In this document: one piece after another, positions 34,001 to 40,598 of the stretch
Layout: every line of letters starts with the position of its first letter
Position numbering within the stretch: position 1 is the stretch's first letter
NCBI GenBank assembly: GCA_900316445.1
Contig: ONCZ01000024.1
Span: 1 to 46,969 of the forward strand
Direction of reading: 5' to 3'
From: an uncultured Prevotellaceae bacterium
GTDB lineage: Bacteria > Bacteroidota > Bacteroidia > Bacteroidales > Bacteroidaceae
DNA length: 46,969 nucleotides
Notes under the pieces: model-generated
Told to the model about the DNA's origin: nothing
Database searches by the model: none
Seen by the model: the letters and a program-made list of their open reading frames with translations, nothing else
Made by a program: the position numbers and the translations under genes

Positions 34001-34772
34001 TTACTGGCTTGCTTTGTTTAACAATATAATCGCTGTTCCAGCTGCCTATTTGTATCACAAGTTCGCCAGCAGAAGGAATCTTGGCATTTATAATTACTTT
34101 GTAAAAGTGGTCTTGCTGATATTTGACATTCTGGAGTATTTGTGTCTGGGGCGTCCATGATTCAGCTTGAACAGCGGGATTCGTAATGGCCAGACCATCA
34201 GCCGTCATCTCGTAGGTCGCACCTGTGCCATCTTCTCCGAACCAATAGGGCCCAGTCCAGTCTCTTTCTGCAATGGGCTCTATTTCTGCCAAGTCATATA
34301 CCTTCACCCATTGAACAACGCATGTGCCGACGATGAAACCGTTTTGGAACTGCACGTGCCCGTCCCTTGCGTCAATGGGAAAGTTGTTATATGTGAACTC
34401 GATTTCCTGAAAATCTTCGCTGGCTTTGACAGCCTTGCTCGTTGCTACGACAGCATTGTCTGTACTCCAGCTGCCTAACTCTACACGAAGATTACCTGCA
34501 GAAGGAATCTTTGCCCTGATGACCACTTTGTAATTGTGGCCTTTCCTTAGTGTGGCATCTTTGGTAATTTTAGTCTGAGGAATCCATTCGTTTTTCTGCA
34601 CCTTGGGGTTGGTAATGGCTATGCCGTCTTTTGTCATCTCGTAAGAGGCACCAACTCCGTCATCTGTAAACAGGTAAGGAGCGTTAAAGTCCTCTTCTGC
34701 AATCACAGTCTCGTCTGCCCATGCTCCTATCGGCAGCAAAAGGGCAAGGAAAAAGAATAGTTTTTTCATCAT
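31035..34772 (-). CDS. Large secreted multi-module surface protein
   Basis: 1245 residues with signal peptide MMKKLFFFLALLLPIGAWA. Four tandem beta-sandwich modules of about 143 residues start near 25, 165, 308 and 450, each opening with PYW/PYL, EGTGAT..M and closing DGHVLFQNG..GTC. They resemble carbohydrate-binding modules of the CBM4/9 kind. A BspA-like leucine-rich repeat block (about 595-840: SISIPATVTKLYGSSFINC, ITLPEGVEKIETEAFW) follows. Then come a cohesin-like domain (about 857-985), a dockerin (990-1050), a second cohesin-like domain (1060-1185) and a final dockerin (1192-1245, CGDVDGNGKLNSLDV). It is probably a surface adhesin or glycan-binding protein. Its -7 box at 34800 lies in the end of the preceding gene. 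Confidence 0.85.
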   Translation of the reverse strand: MMKKLFFFLALLLPIGAWADETVIAEEDFNAPYLFTDDGVGASYEMTKDGIAITNPKVQKNEWIPQTKITKDATLRKGHNYKVVIRAKIPSAGNLRVELGSWSTDNAVVATSKAVKASEDFQEIEFTYNNFPIDARDGHVQFQNGFIVGTCVVQWVKVYDLAEIEPIAERDWTGPYWFGEDGTGATYEMTADGLAITNPAVQAESWTPQTQILQNVKYQQDHFYKVIINAKIPSAGELVIQIGSWNSDYIVKQSKPVSASSEFQDYEFLFNKEFPFFTEDGHLLFQNGFIAGTCIVRSVKVVDLGTALVGEENFVSPYWIGDEGTGATCEMTADGLAITNTKVQKDLWTVQSMVLRNAKLEKGHTYRVLVTAKIPSDGNLRIQLGSWGKGEIHDESMSVKASKDFQDYEFTYYDFPVDADDGHVLFQNGDIVGTCIVQNIQVFDVTKSDPIAEKSWAAPYWFSDEGTGATCTMTKDGLSITNPKVQKEYWTPQTQVLKYVKLQQNHSYKVLVDAKIPSDGELQMQLGSWIEDYINDQSNKVKASSNFQTIEFYFEDFPVNTEEGHVLFQNGGIAGTCIVRNVRVIDAGDIPVDLKYSYDDKTNTAEVINSSRKYKGDVMIPAKVTHKEKEYTVTGISENAFLDCTTLTSISIPATVTKLYGSSFINCAGLQKITVDPANTVYDSRGNSNAIFHTATNKLSVGCVNTVIPEGTTRIGDDAFWGRWGLEHINIPNTVKEIGMHAFAFCFLKEITLPEGVEKIETEAFWSTDLTSVTLPASLKTLEDGVFMECTQLTKVTVHNQSPLAISDGEIFSNRTLATLYVPAGSKKAYKSASVWKDFKGIVEAENNTIYCYDIDAFLGTPTGMEINLENWDPFTAYQFDLVLPEGFTLEKNTSGTVRCTYGKRYVGSRSISVTPREGNTYRIVSASIKNDAITGNDGALLTVYLVADEKLEKKTYQAQIKNVIMTTPEEKQVNFDPTTVNITTRGLLLGDANDDEAINISDAVATVNYILGKPSNKFNKTAADIDRNHVVDIFDVYRSLGLIKNSSTRAMSRAGSSASDKLTISDFTINVNQSRELQIELTNTTVYAGFQFDLVLPEGITVTNYSVNASRIPEQIEVQMVKTENGYRFVGSGLGMETITGNSGGIITITVKADENLKGRHMTGYLREVKLSTSEGEGSTIEENVFNITDDKCGDVDGNGKLNSLDVKAIAELIMKGEYKAKADVNGDNKVDAVDIVIVTNEIK

Positions 34773-35683
34773 ATCTTTGTATAATTAGTTGTTTGGCTGC
34801 AAAGATATGCAATAATTATAAAAAAGGGCCAAGTCCACTTAGTCCTTTTGCTAGTCCATTTAGTCCATTTGCAAGTTCTGCTTAGTTGCGCAGTTCGTCC
34901 AAATAGTCCAAACGGCTGAGGTCGCACTCGATTCTTCATGAAAGTGATGCGCACCTCGTTTAACCTCCGCTCGTGCTCGTACTTGTCGCGATTCCTCATG
35001 ACCACCATCAGGCTGTCTGCATCAGCAGGCTCCCAGTGCTCAGTGATGGTGGGCATCATGCTGTCCTTATTTCCATAGTTATGCCAGTGTGGATGATGGT
35101 ATTCGGGACCCCAAACAACGATGTTGGGGTGGTGGGGTAGTACGCGCCCCCAATATTTCACAGAATCGCTGATGCCGAAGAGCTTGAGATAGTCCATACA
35201 GGTGGGGAAGTGTTCTCCTTGTTTTAGAACGTACGCAGTTGGAGGTTGAGACGATTGGCGAAGATTGGTCCAGGCAAGAGCAACGAGTACTATGGCAACA
35301 GCCAGCGCCGCAATGACCCATCTGGCTGACCATCGGCGTGGGCTTTGGATAGGATTCTCCGAAATTGGATGACTGTCATTTTGCCCGTCAGTTGCTTGTG
35401 CTTCCTGCTCGGATTCCCTTACAGATTCATCCTGGCAGAAAGATTCCCAATCGTCAAAGCCTACAAACTGGGACAATATGTTGAGAGTGGAGATTCGTGG
35501 GGCGACGGCTTCTGAGAGATAGCCCCACATTCGTTTCAGCGTAGTAGGACTCACAGTCAGGTGAACCTTCTCAAATATCCGTTCCGACAGAAAGTCGAAA
35601 TCCTTGGGAGTCCGCATTTCCCTCTCCGCTTGCGTCTCTATAGTTCTGCGTAATCTCTCTATATTTTGATTAAGATTGTCCAT
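34769..35683 (-). CDS. Membrane-anchored regulator-like protein, extended C-terminus
   Basis: 304 residues, no named family recognised. The N-terminal 90 residues (NIERLRRTIETQAEREMRTPKDFDFLSERIF, TLKRMWGYLSEAVAPRISTLNILSQFVGFDDWESF) have the look of a helical DNA- or protein-binding domain common in Prevotella. A single membrane helix (WVIAALAVAIVLVALAW, about 117-133) divides it from an outer domain with WGRVLPHHPNIVVWGPEYHHPHWHNYGNKDS. After about residue 250 the sequence (PFGLFGRTAQLSRTCKWTKWTSKRTKWTW) is repeat DNA in translation and runs through the promoter of the next gene, overlapping its start by 4 nt. I suspect a lost stop codon or frameshift near the end. Confidence 0.65.
   Translation of the reverse strand: MDNLNQNIERLRRTIETQAEREMRTPKDFDFLSERIFEKVHLTVSPTTLKRMWGYLSEAVAPRISTLNILSQFVGFDDWESFCQDESVRESEQEAQATDGQNDSHPISENPIQSPRRWSARWVIAALAVAIVLVALAWTNLRQSSQPPTAYVLKQGEHFPTCMDYLKLFGISDSVKYWGRVLPHHPNIVVWGPEYHHPHWHNYGNKDSMMPTITEHWEPADADSLMVVMRNRDKYEHERRLNEVRITFMKNRVRPQPFGLFGRTAQLSRTCKWTKWTSKRTKWTWPFFIIIAYLCSQTTNYTKI
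34800..34807 (-). promoter_or_regulatory. -7 promoter element of the surface-protein gene
   Basis: TATCTTTG on the minus strand, about 28 nt before the ATG. It lies inside the C-terminal extension of the upstream reading frame. Confidence 0.7.
34830..34880. repeat. AGTCCATTT nonamer array
   Basis: AGTCCACTT, AGTCCTTTT, GCTAGTCCATTT and AGTCCATTTG units upstream of the -7 box at 34800. On the minus strand they are translated as CKWTKWTSKRTKWT. Confidence 0.78.
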
Positions 35684-35717
35684 AAATGATGTTAGTTATA
35701 ATAAATTTTAGTGGGAA

Positions 35718-35748
35718 TCTGACAGTTATGACAAATGACAGTTTTATG
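35718..35748. repeat. TGACAGTTATGACA block
   Basis: CTGACAGTTATGACAAATG followed by ACAGTTTTAT matches the arm of the large inverted repeat at 28203. Shorter TGTGACAGT pairs occur at 36472-36490 and 38331-38350. Confidence 0.72.
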
Positions 35749-35760
35749 TTTTTCACCAAC

Positions 35761-36372
35761 TCAGGCTTCTTCAGGCTTGAAGAAGAGCGTCCAGCGGTAG
35801 AGGTTGCAGCCGACGAAGTTACCGAGGACCTCGCTGAGATAGACGATGAGGACGTCGGACTGGAGGAGCTGGGCGGCAGGGGAGACGAGGAAATAGAAGG
35901 CGTCGGCGATGGAGTGGGCGAAGCCACAGAGGATGAAGACGGGCACGCCGAGGATCAGCGGCAGCATCTTACCCTTGCGGGCGAACTCGACGGCGGTGGT
36001 CATAATGAATCCGCAGCCGATGGCCAGCAGGAAACACGCCCAAGGGCCTTTCGCCAGCCGTCCGGCGAGGATTTTTGAGGCGGGTTCGATGCAATCGGGC
36101 TGGGCGTAGGCGATCATCCAGGCGGAGAGCAGACAGCCCACGATGTTGCCCAGGAGTACGACGCAGAGCATAGTCCAGTCACCCTGACGGCGGATGAAGC
36201 CTGCTGTGCCTGTATAGAGTTTGAGACCGTAATAGACGACGGTGGTGAGACCGAAGGCGAAGAGAACGGCACCCGCGACGCCGCCCACACGCAGATTGAC
36301 CACGCATCCGATGGAGATGCAGATGCCGGCGAGGATGGCCAGCGGGAAGGTTTCACGAAGCAGTTTTTGCAT
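35761..36372 (-). CDS. Formate/nitrite transporter-like channel
   Basis: 203 residues with about six hydrophobic segments: FPLAILAGICISIGCVVNL, GAVLFAFGLTTVVYYGL, MLCVVLLGNIVGCLLSAWMI, WACFLLAIGCGFIMTTAVEF, MLPLILGVPVFILCGFAHSIADAFYF and YLSEVLGNFVGCNLYR. The pattern LYTGTAGF, the central VGCLL and the late GFAHSIADAFYF, where the conserved channel His is expected, fit the FNT family of pentameric channels for formate, nitrite or hydrosulfide. It is shorter than the usual 260-280 residues because the terminal tails are short. The substrate is unknown. The gene is single, divergent from the MFS operon, with a -7 box at 36394. Confidence 0.75.
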   Translation of the reverse strand: MQKLLRETFPLAILAGICISIGCVVNLRVGGVAGAVLFAFGLTTVVYYGLKLYTGTAGFIRRQGDWTMLCVVLLGNIVGCLLSAWMIAYAQPDCIEPASKILAGRLAKGPWACFLLAIGCGFIMTTAVEFARKGKMLPLILGVPVFILCGFAHSIADAFYFLVSPAAQLLQSDVLIVYLSEVLGNFVGCNLYRWTLFFKPEEA

Positions 36373-36393
36373 ATTCGTAGATGATTAATGGTG

Positions 36394-36401
36394 CAAAGAT
36401 A
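36394..36401 (-). promoter_or_regulatory. -7 promoter element of the FNT gene
   Basis: TATCTTTG on the minus strand, about 22 nt from the ATG, with a weak -33 (CTTG) about 20 nt upstream. Confidence 0.65.
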
Positions 36402-36526
36402 GACAATATTTTTGAAAAGTGCAAGGATTTGAGGGAAGTTCTTTCTTTGAAAGCGGCAAAATAGCCGAGCTGTGACAGTTGTGACAGTTTTTTTGCGGAA
36501 ATGTTGGCGGTTTGGGAATAAGTTCG

Positions 36527-36534
36527 TACTTTTG
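36527..36534 (+). promoter_or_regulatory. -7 promoter element of the MFS operon
   Basis: TACTTTTG, 37 nt ahead of the ATG at 36571. TGTGACAGT repeats lie upstream at 36472-36490. Confidence 0.65.
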
Positions 36535-36570
36535 CAGAGACAAATCTTGCAGCGACAAACGGGCGACGAT

Positions 36571-37677
36571 ATGACAAACGCGAAGTTGATAGGGCTCAGC
36601 AGTGTGCAGCACTTCCTGGTGGATGGGCTGTGCATCTGCAGTATGTTCCTGTTGGCGGAGATTTACGGTGAACGTTTTGGAGCCTACGGCGACCGTGTGA
36701 GTATGGGGGCTGTGCTGGTGTATAATGTGCTGGCGTTCGTGTCGCAGCCGCTGACGGGTATGATGGCCGACCGTATGACTGCACGCCATTGGTTGCTGAT
36801 TGCCTCGTCTCTGTTGCTGACGCTGGCAGTGGCCTGTGCGTCGATGATCCCGACGCTGATGGCTGAGGCTCCGAACCTGATGTGGGACGGTCTCGGAGAG
36901 GGACTGCTGATACTGGTGGCCGTCTTGTTGGGTGCTGGCAACTCGCTTTTCCACGTGTGGGGCGGCAAGCAGACGGTGGTGAAGACGGGAAATGATATAC
37001 GGGCCCTGGGTGTATTCGTTTCAACGGGTGTGCTGGGACTTGCCGTAGGATTGGTATGCCGCTCGTGGGCGTTGCTTTATGGACTGCTGCTGGCGTATGT
37101 GGCGGTGGGGATTGTTTATTTGAAGAGTGATGTGTTTTCGAGGAATGTTTTTTCGAGGAATGAGGAAGGAGGAACGAGGAATGAGAATAGTCATGTGTCA
37201 GATCAGACCACCCCTGGCCCCTCCTACTCAGGAGGGGGAAAAACGCAGTATGGTAATCTCCTTCCTCATTCCTCCTTCCTCGTTCCTCGAACCTGGTTGC
37301 TCATCCTGGCGCTGATGCTCTTCGTATGCTGTCGGTCGTTCGTGGGCGAGGTGTTCTCAGGCGGAATGACGAAGACGCAGGAACTGATATTGCTGATTGC
37401 CGTAGGCTCGATGCTGGGCAAGATGGCAGGTGGATGGATAGCCCGATGGATGGGTGTCTGGAGGTCGCTGGTGGTGATATTGGCAGGCGTGGTGCTGTGC
37501 ATCTTCTTCAATAGCTACTTTGAGCCGATGCTTCTTGTGGGCATCTTCCTGATGAACTGCACGATGCCCATCACACTCTATCTGGCGAACGTTCTGCTGC
37601 CTCGTCGTGAGGGTTTAGCTTTCGGACTGCTGGCTGCGGCATTGATACCTGGTTATCTGCTGGCTGTCTATTGGTAA
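36571..37677 (+). CDS. MFS-type transporter with repeat-encoded central loop
   Basis: About 368 residues from the ATG at 36571 (MTNAKLIGLSSVQHFLVDGLC); an upstream in-frame start would precede the promoter. Ten to twelve hydrophobic helices are arranged in two halves, with the MFS-like loop GMMADRMTARHW after helix 2 and GKMAGGWIARWMGVWR in the second half. Residues about 187-241 (VFSRNVFSRNEEGGTRNEN...SFLVPRT) are encoded by a composite repeat and fall in the cytoplasmic loop between the halves, where MFS proteins tolerate length change. The substrate is unknown. Two small membrane-protein genes follow within 15 nt, so the three form an operon. Confidence 0.82.
   Translation: MTNAKLIGLSSVQHFLVDGLCICSMFLLAEIYGERFGAYGDRVSMGAVLVYNVLAFVSQPLTGMMADRMTARHWLLIASSLLLTLAVACASMIPTLMAEAPNLMWDGLGEGLLILVAVLLGAGNSLFHVWGGKQTVVKTGNDIRALGVFVSTGVLGLAVGLVCRSWALLYGLLLAYVAVGIVYLKSDVFSRNVFSRNEEGGTRNENSHVSDQTTPGPSYSGGGKTQYGNLLPHSSFLVPRTWLLILALMLFVCCRSFVGEVFSGGMTKTQELILLIAVGSMLGKMAGGWIARWMGVWRSLVVILAGVVLCIFFNSYFEPMLLVGIFLMNCTMPITLYLANVLLPRREGLAFGLLAAALIPGYLLAVYW
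37130..37292. repeat. In-frame composite element with nested palindrome (copy D)
   Basis: GAGGAAT/GAGGAAG/GAGGAAC heptads (37139-37184), GAGAATAGTC, the palindrome element (37199-37240: CAGACCACCCC...CTCCTACTCAGGAGGGG), GGTAATCTC ending at 37260, then CTTCCTC / ATTCCTC / CTTCCTC / GTTCCTC heptads. The outer arrays are inverse of each other. Confidence 0.9.
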
Positions 37678-37680
37678 GAG

Positions 37681-38016
37681 ATGATGATGAGACTGCTATG
37701 GCCGTTGTTGGCGACGATTGTGATAGAGCTGGGCGTGTTGCTCTTTTTGGGCGAAAGACGCAGGAAAGTGCTCTGTGGCTCGGTGGTGATGAACGTGCTG
37801 TCGAACGTGCCGCTGAATCTCTATGCCATCAATGTCAGCGACGGATGGAGTACGCTGATTGTTGGCGAGGCACTGGTGGTTCTGACTGAGGCGCTGTGTT
37901 ACAGATGGCTGTTGGGCGAGTGGCGGCAGACCTGGATTTACAGCCTGCTCTGCAATGCCATCAGTTTCCTCACGGGAGAGTTGTTTGTGTTGATCAATTT
38001 GTTATTCACATATTAA
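37681..38016 (+). CDS. Small four-helix membrane protein
   Basis: 111 residues, no family recognised. Hydrophobic segments LLWPLLATIVIELGVLLFL, VVMNVLSNVPLNLYAI, LIVGEALVVLTEALCYRWLL and WIYSLLCNAISFLTGELFVLINLLF suggest four membrane helices with little outside. Three ATG codons in a row (37681, 37684, 37687) make the exact start uncertain. It begins 3 nt after the MFS stop codon and 12 nt before the next gene, so it is expressed with both. A helper role for the transporter is only an inference from position. Confidence 0.75.
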   Translation: MMMRLLWPLLATIVIELGVLLFLGERRRKVLCGSVVMNVLSNVPLNLYAINVSDGWSTLIVGEALVVLTEALCYRWLLGEWRQTWIYSLLCNAISFLTGELFVLINLLFTY

Positions 38017-38028
38017 AATTTAAGAATT

Positions 38029-38334
38029 ATGATTCTATTAGATGTTTTACCCATTACCCCAGAAGAGCGGCTTCGGCGGCTTGAGCGGATTAGGCAACAC
38101 AGGTCCGTGGTGACTGACACCATTAATAATGTGCGCGATTCGGTCAGCGACACGATTGATGCCACCAAGGATGCTATTGCCGACAGCGTGGCCCAGTCGC
38201 AGTTGATTCTCGACAATGCGGGTGGTGCCTCAAGTGAAGCCTCGTTGCTGCTGCCTATCGCCATCGTTGCTTTGGCGTTGGCGGGATGCGTGTATCTGGC
38301 TCACCTGTATCGCAAGCGCAGAGCAGTAGTGTGA
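38029..38334 (+). CDS. Small membrane protein with helical N-terminus
   Basis: 101 residues, not recognised. The first 60 residues are charged helix (PITPEERLRRLERIRQHRSVVTDTINN then VRDSVSDTIDATKDAIADSVAQS) with a coiled-coil tendency. A membrane helix (ASLLLPIAIVALALAGCVYLAHLY) and a basic tail RKRRAVV follow. The arrangement suggests a single-pass inner-membrane protein with the basic end in the cytoplasm. It is the third gene of the MFS operon. Its 3' end runs into a TGTGACAGT repeat and converges on the RluA-type gene. Confidence 0.68.
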   Translation: MILLDVLPITPEERLRRLERIRQHRSVVTDTINNVRDSVSDTIDATKDAIADSVAQSQLILDNAGGASSEASLLLPIAIVALALAGCVYLAHLYRKRRAVV

Positions 38335-38346
38335 CAGTTGTGACAG

Positions 38347-39021
38347 TTATTTCGGAGCCAAAGCCTGCCAGAGGTTATCGTTGGGGACGGGTGCCTCGAC
38401 GACGATAGGGGCTTTGGAGACGGGATGGATGAACTCCACACGACGGGCCATCAGAGAGATCGATCCGTCTGGGTTGGAGCGTGGGGCACCGTATTTCAGA
38501 TCGCCCTTGATGGGGCAGCCCATCGCTGCCAATTGGCAACGGATCTGATGGTGGCGGCCTGTCATCAGGTTGACTTCGAGGAGGGTGTAGTTGTCGGAGT
38601 GGGAGAGTGTGCGGTATTTCAGGATGGCCTTCTTGGCGTTGGGGCGTTCGTGGTCGTAGGCATAACTCTTGTTCTGCTTCTCGTTGCGCACGAGCCAGTG
38701 TTCTAATGTCCCCTCGCTGGTGCGAGGGGCATTTTTTACAATTGCCCAATACGTCTTATGCACCTCGCCCTCGGCAAACATTTTGTTCAATCGGGTGAGT
38801 GCTTTTGAGGTGCGTGCGAAGACCACCAACCCGCTGACTGGCCTGTCCAGCCGATGGGCGACACCAAGGAAAACAGCACCAGGCTTCTGATACTTCTCCT
38901 TGATATAATCCTTCACAATATCAGAGAGGGGGCGATCGCCAGTCTTGTCTCCCTGCACGATCTCCCCGCTCTGTTTGTTAACAATGATGATGTGATTATC
39001 CTCGTAGACTACATTCATCAT
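38347..39021 (-). CDS. RluA-family pseudouridine synthase
   Basis: 224 residues, a compact catalytic domain without the S4 RNA-binding module. Motifs: YEDNHIIIVNKQSGEIVQ at the start, the catalytic loop AHRLDRPVSGLVVFARTS with the essential Asp, KTYWAIV, and LLEVNLMTGRHHQIRCQLA followed by GDLKYGA. Such proteins convert uridine to pseudouridine in rRNA or tRNA; the target base cannot be told from sequence. The downstream region contains a TGTGACAGT repeat, and the upstream gap to fabG holds an ATCATTT array, so it may have separate expression. Confidence 0.93.
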   Translation of the reverse strand: MMNVVYEDNHIIIVNKQSGEIVQGDKTGDRPLSDIVKDYIKEKYQKPGAVFLGVAHRLDRPVSGLVVFARTSKALTRLNKMFAEGEVHKTYWAIVKNAPRTSEGTLEHWLVRNEKQNKSYAYDHERPNAKKAILKYRTLSHSDNYTLLEVNLMTGRHHQIRCQLAAMGCPIKGDLKYGAPRSNPDGSISLMARRVEFIHPVSKAPIVVEAPVPNDNLWQALAPK

Positions 39022-39039
39022 TCATCATTTATCATTTAG
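39014..39039. repeat. ATCATTT heptad array
   Basis: TTCATCA, TTCATCA, TTTATCA, TTTAG units between the RluA-type gene and fabG, ending at a small GGGC/GCCC hairpin (39039-39050). Confidence 0.7.
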
Positions 39040-39052
39040 GGCGAAGCCCGCC

Positions 39053-39790
39053 TTACATATTCATTCCGCCGTCGACCTGAATCACCTGGCCACTGACATA
39101 GCTCGACATGTCTGAGGCGAGGAACGTAGCCACGTTGGCGATATCCTCCACCTGTCCGCCGCGACGCAGAGGAATCTTGTTGATCCACTCTTTGCGGATA
39201 TCGTCGGGGAGTGCCTGAGTCATAGCCGTATCGATGAAACCTGGGGCGATAGCGTTGGCACGAATGCCCTTGGGACCCATTTCCTGACCAATCGACTTTG
39301 CGAGGGCTATCAGACCAGCCTTCGAGGCAGCGTAGTTGGCCTGTCCAGCATTACCGTGCACACCTACGACAGAGGCCATATTGATGATTGAACCGCCACG
39401 CTGACGCATCATGATGGGCACACAAGCGTGGATGAAGTTGAAGGCCGACTTCAGGTTGACGGCAATCACAGCGTCCCACTGCTGCTCAGTCATACGAAGC
39501 ATCAGACCGTCCTTGGTGATACCGGCATTGTTGACGAGGATGTCGATCGATCCGAATTCCTCTTTCACAGCTTTGACAACTTCTTCCGTCTGGGCGAAGT
39601 CTGCTGCGTTGGATGCATAGCTCTTGGCCTTCACGCCCAGGGCAGCGATCTCCTGTTCTGTCTCCTCATTAACTGCGAGGTCTGTAAATGCGATGTTTGC
39701 GCCTTCAGCGGCGAACTTCAGTGCGATAGCCTTTCCGATACCGCGTGCAGCACCTGTGATCAGCGCTGTCTTTCCTTCTAATAATTTTAC
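39053..39790 (-). CDS. fabG: 3-oxoacyl-ACP reductase without a normal start codon
   Basis: About 245 residues of the short-chain dehydrogenase family, which reduces 3-oxoacyl-ACP with NADPH in fatty-acid synthesis. Motifs: KTALITGAARGIGKA (nucleotide loop, TGxxxGxG), LVNNAGITKD, NMASVVGVHGNAGQANYAASKAG (catalytic Ser-Tyr-Lys) and PGFIDTAMTQ. The conserved frame extends up to KVKLLEGKTAL, but no ATG, GTG or TTG exists in this frame upstream of the Rossmann loop; the first is a GTG at 39634, inside the protein. I set the start at the GTA at 39790, where relatives have Met. It lies 2 nt after the TetR-type gene. Confidence 0.9.
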   Translation of the reverse strand, partial: VKLLEGKTALITGAARGIGKAIALKFAAEGANIAFTDLAVNEETEQEIAALGVKAKSYASNAADFAQTEEVVKAVKEEFGSIDILVNNAGITKDGLMLRMTEQQWDAVIAVNLKSAFNFIHACVPIMMRQRGGSIINMASVVGVHGNAGQANYAASKAGLIALAKSIGQEMGPKGIRANAIAPGFIDTAMTQALPDDIRKEWINKIPLRRGGQVEDIANVATFLASDMSSYVSGQVIQVDGGMNM

Positions 39791-39792
39791 CT

Positions 39793-40383
39793 TTACTTGT
39801 AGAGCTTGCCGAGGGCACCATAGACGACCTTGGCCACCTGAGGCTTCGTGTCTTCTTCCCTCATACCGTGTGCGATGCGCCCGTAGATATAAGGTACTTC
39901 GAGGCCCTTAATACAATAGTGGGTGATGTCGGCCACAAGATCTATGTTGTCAATATCGAACTCGCCCTCCTCCTTGCCTTCGGTATAGACCTTGCGGAAG
40001 AGTTCGATTTCTGCGTCGTCAAAGCGCTTGCGAACCTTCTCCACCATCCATATATTGCGGAAGAACTCAGCGCGCAGGTTGCCGTTTCTGACCACCGTCT
40101 CACGGATCATACTCAGATGGGTGTAGATCAGTTCGATGATTTTATCCTGCGGGCGGATTTTGCGGGTTGCCACCTCGTCGAGTTTGTCGCTCAAACGCTC
40201 CAGTTCACTTTCAATGACAGCGTAGTAAATCTCTTCCTTCGATTTGAAGTATGTGTAGAGTGTGCGCCGCCCTTTGCCTGAAAGCGTGGCGATGTCGTTC
40301 ATCGTCGTGTTCTCCAGCCCGTTCTTGGCGAACAACTGCCTGGCCACATCCACGAGTTTCTGTCTCGTCTTTGATATTGACAT
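39793..40383 (-). CDS. TetR/AcrR-family repressor
   Basis: 196 residues. The N-terminal HTH is typical (KTRQKLVDVARQLFAKNGLENTTMNDIATLSGKGRRTLYTYFKSKEEIYYAV, residues about 5-55) and is followed by an all-helical ligand domain. In Bacteroidales this gene commonly precedes fabG, as here, with only 2 nt between them, so it probably controls fatty-acid genes in response to acyl-CoA or acyl-ACP; the ligand is an inference. An inverted repeat overlapping its own -7 box (40413-40438) is a likely autoregulatory operator that would also control fabG. Confidence 0.92.
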   Translation of the reverse strand: MSISKTRQKLVDVARQLFAKNGLENTTMNDIATLSGKGRRTLYTYFKSKEEIYYAVIESELERLSDKLDEVATRKIRPQDKIIELIYTHLSMIRETVVRNGNLRAEFFRNIWMVEKVRKRFDDAEIELFRKVYTEGKEEGEFDIDNIDLVADITHYCIKGLEVPYIYGRIAHGMREEDTKPQVAKVVYGALGKLYK

Positions 40384-40412
40384 GTCTAGTCCTCCTTTGT
40401 TTGAATAAATAA

Positions 40413-40438
40413 TTGCACACAGTGCTATCAGTGTGCAA
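40413..40438. promoter_or_regulatory. Candidate TetR operator
   Basis: TTGCACAC (40413-40420) and GTGTGCAA (40431-40438) are perfect inverted arms around a 10-nt centre, and the right arm overlaps the -7 box at 40436-40443. Size and position suit autorepression by the TetR-type protein. Confidence 0.7.
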
Positions 40439-40467
40439 AATTACATATTTCCTTTCAAACGAGCAAA
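40436..40467 (-). promoter_or_regulatory. Promoter of the tetR-fabG operon
   Basis: -7 TAATTTTG (40436-40443) and -33 TTTG (40464-40467) on the minus strand with 20 nt between them. Confidence 0.75.
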
Positions 40468-40544
40468 TTTTTGGCTTAAAAATGTTCCTTTTTCGCCCAA
40501 TTTAGGCGATAAAGGGGCTAAAAAGCAAAAAAATCACATAAATA

Positions 40545-40576
40545 TTTGTGAGTGTCGAAAAATCTTTGTACCTTTG
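40545..40576 (+). promoter_or_regulatory. Promoter of the initiator tRNA gene
   Basis: -33 TTTG (40545-40548) and -7 TACCTTTG (40569-40576), 20 nt apart and 22 nt before the tRNA. Confidence 0.82.
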
Positions 40577-40598
40577 CACCCGCAAAACGAAATAACAT

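Noticed and set aside
28790-34772. A cellulosome-like cluster, from the dockerin genes
   Set aside because: No scaffoldin or glycoside hydrolase is present, and dockerin-like tails are common on Prevotella surface proteins without a cellulosome.
36472-36570. Extended start of the MFS protein at 36472
   Set aside because: It precedes the promoter at 36527 and is not membrane-like; the ATG at 36571 gives a normal first helix.
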